DNA from: Nitrosospira sp. Nsp14
GTDB taxonomy: Bacteria; Pseudomonadota; Gammaproteobacteria; Burkholderiales; Nitrosomonadaceae
DNA length: 64,000 nucleotides
Reading direction: 5' to 3'
NCBI RefSeq assembly: GCF_900113575.1
Contig: NZ_FOPV01000007.1
Span: 85,300 to 149,299 of the forward strand
Translations under genes and position numbers: made by a program
Notes under the pieces: model-generated
What the model was told of the DNA's origin: nothing
What the model saw: only the letters and a program-made list of their open reading frames with translations
Databases searched by the model: none
Part shown: positions 63,021 to 64,000 of the stretch, piece by piece
How the letters are laid out: the number at the start of each line of letters is the position of its first letter
How positions within the stretch are numbered: position 1 is the stretch's first letter

Positions 63021-63431
63021 ATGAGAACTGGCAATAACAAATTATTCAAGATATACGAGCATCCGACTGAACGGATTGAGGCTGTTAAAGTCGGATTTAG
63101 CTGGCCCGCATTTTTTCTATCAGTTATCTGGATGATGGTACATCGCCTATGGTATTCCGCTGTGTTGTGGATTGCCCTATACGCCATCGTACACGTTGCA
63201 GAGGGGTTCGTTGAGAGGATGGAAGATTCATCCTTGACGTTTCTATTACTCTTTGTTGTATTAATTGCATGGGGAGCTCTCTGCCTGGTTCCAGGTTTGA
63301 GAGGTAACTCTTGGAGAGAAAAAAATCTGGTTCGTAGAGGTTATAGCCCGATTCAAACTATTAGAGCTGAATCCAGTGGGGACGCTATTTCCAAGGCGAA
63401 ATTAGCCGCAAGTGGCAATGTGAGTAGGTGA
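63021..63431 (+). CDS. DUF2628 membrane protein
   Basis: 136 aa with the typical opening KLFKIYEHPTERIEAVKVGFSWPAFF and two or three transmembrane segments (FLSVIWMMVHRLWYSAVLWIALYAIV and LTFLLLFVVLIAWGALCLVPG), followed by GNSWREKNLVRRGY. This matches the DUF2628 family of small inner-membrane proteins of unknown function. ATG at 63021 follows GAGGATTG. Confidence 0.83.
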   Translation: MRTGNNKLFKIYEHPTERIEAVKVGFSWPAFFLSVIWMMVHRLWYSAVLWIALYAIVHVAEGFVERMEDSSLTFLLLFVVLIAWGALCLVPGLRGNSWREKNLVRRGYSPIQTIRAESSGDAISKAKLAASGNVSR

Positions 63432-63571
63432 CAGCTCAGGCTGCTACTGAGGGATTAGAACAATGCCGATCGCGTTTTTGTTCGGCCTGGACCCCCACAA
63501 GCGTTGCTGGCCTCCTAGTCCTTGCACTTTATAATGATGCCCAGTTAACTGATTAGAAGCGAATTACAAAC

Positions 63572-63883
63572 ATGACCAAAAAAGAACTCGTTGATGCACT
63601 GGCTGCGAAGACTGACGCCAGTGGCGCTGCCGCCGACCGCGCTGTGAACGCACTGGTGGAAATTATTTCCGATACGTTGAAAAAAGGGGAGTCGCTGACG
63701 TTGCTGGGCTTCGGAACGTTCGAAGTACGCGATCGTGCGGCACGAACTGGCCGCAATCCCAAGACCGGCGGGGAACTTCAAATTTCCGCATCGAGGGTGG
63801 CAGCATTCAAACCAAGTGCAGCGCTCAAGGCCGCCCGTCAACGGGGGCGGAAAGTAAGGATCAGGAGCGTCAAAGCACTATAG
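63572..63883 (+). CDS. hup: HU-like protein with frameshifted C-terminus
   Basis: 103 aa; the first 90 residues match the HU gene at 52552-52836 closely ([20 protein letters not shown]). After AALKAA the reading becomes RQRGRKVRIRSVKAL instead of VNG-GK and a stop. Removing one C near 63835 restores a reading that ends AAVNGGGK in line with the other copy, so a one-base insertion has extended and altered the C-terminal tail. The core ([21 protein letters not shown]) is intact, so DNA binding is likely retained. Confidence 0.8.
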   Translation: MTKKELVDALAAKTDASGAAADRAVNALVEIISDTLKKGESLTLLGFGTFEVRDRAARTGRNPKTGGELQISASRVAAFKPSAALKAARQRGRKVRIRSVKAL

Positions 63884-64000
63884 GTTTCAGGCGCTCTCGC
63901 TTATATGTAGTAGTCGCGACTTCATCTGACAGTTACCCGATTTGACAGGTGCAATTGTCAGATCAGATTTAACTATTCAGTGCGGTAATTTTATCGTTCC

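Overview
The window looks like chromosomal DNA of a betaproteobacterium. It has PEP-CTERM sorting tails, HAF-repeat extracellular proteins, several multihaem c-type cytochromes, cyclic-nucleotide and c-di-GMP signalling proteins, RTX repeat proteins and a homospermidine synthase. This mix is reminiscent of ammonia oxidisers of the Nitrosospira type. The assignment is inference from protein resemblance, not from a marker gene.

Layout. About 0.2-20.5 kb is ordinary chromosome: a glutathionyl-hydroquinone reductase, a RimK-like ATP-grasp ligase, a diheme/triheme cytochrome c pair with an ATGA overlap, a CHRD protein, a four-gene run (164-aa protein, DyP-type peroxidase, PhoD-like phosphatase, CreA), an SRPBCC protein, a run of YpfJ-like metalloprotease, phage-type DUF2591 protein and phospholipase D-family synthase, and a large GGDEF/EAL sensor. 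A roughly 152-bp hairpin-rich tandem repeat lies at 21.8-22.25 kb.

22.2-32.8 kb is a signalling block on the minus strand: CHASE2-adenylate cyclase, a FecR-TPR-outer-membrane-barrel protein, a small secreted protein, a Crp/Fnr regulator, a phosphotransferase and a HAD hydrolase. A perfect CRP-type palindrome lies upstream of the cyclase, and a frameshifted RTX gene lies beyond it.

33-44 kb carries a flavoprotein with a doubtful 5' end, a DOPA-dioxygenase-like gene, a fusion of a Wzz/GumC chain-length protein with a tyrosine-recombinase-like domain, a peptidase/esterase pair, a His-rich metal-binding protein and homospermidine synthase. Two spaced copies of a three-DnaA-box cluster bracket a 75-aa gene.

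44.3-48.4 kb starts at tRNA-Asn and looks like a decayed, A+T-rich island: an internally deleted methyltransferase-like remnant, a HEPN-like protein, a frameshifted gene and a serine recombinase.

50-64 kb is a repeat-driven region: an RTX protein with a 324-bp internal duplication, two HU genes in opposite orientation (one with a frameshifted tail), a frameshifted SRAP/YedK gene and a second SRAP fragment, debris of umuC and of plasmid/phage primase-helicase genes, and HAF/PEP-CTERM genes that have recombined, lost their ends and shifted frame. A second GGDEF/EAL protein and a DUF2628 membrane protein complete the window.

Functional links: two c-di-GMP enzymes, one cAMP cyclase and a Crp-like regulator suggest control of surface proteins and exopolysaccharide. 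Several of those surface genes (RTX, HAF/PEP-CTERM) are now broken.
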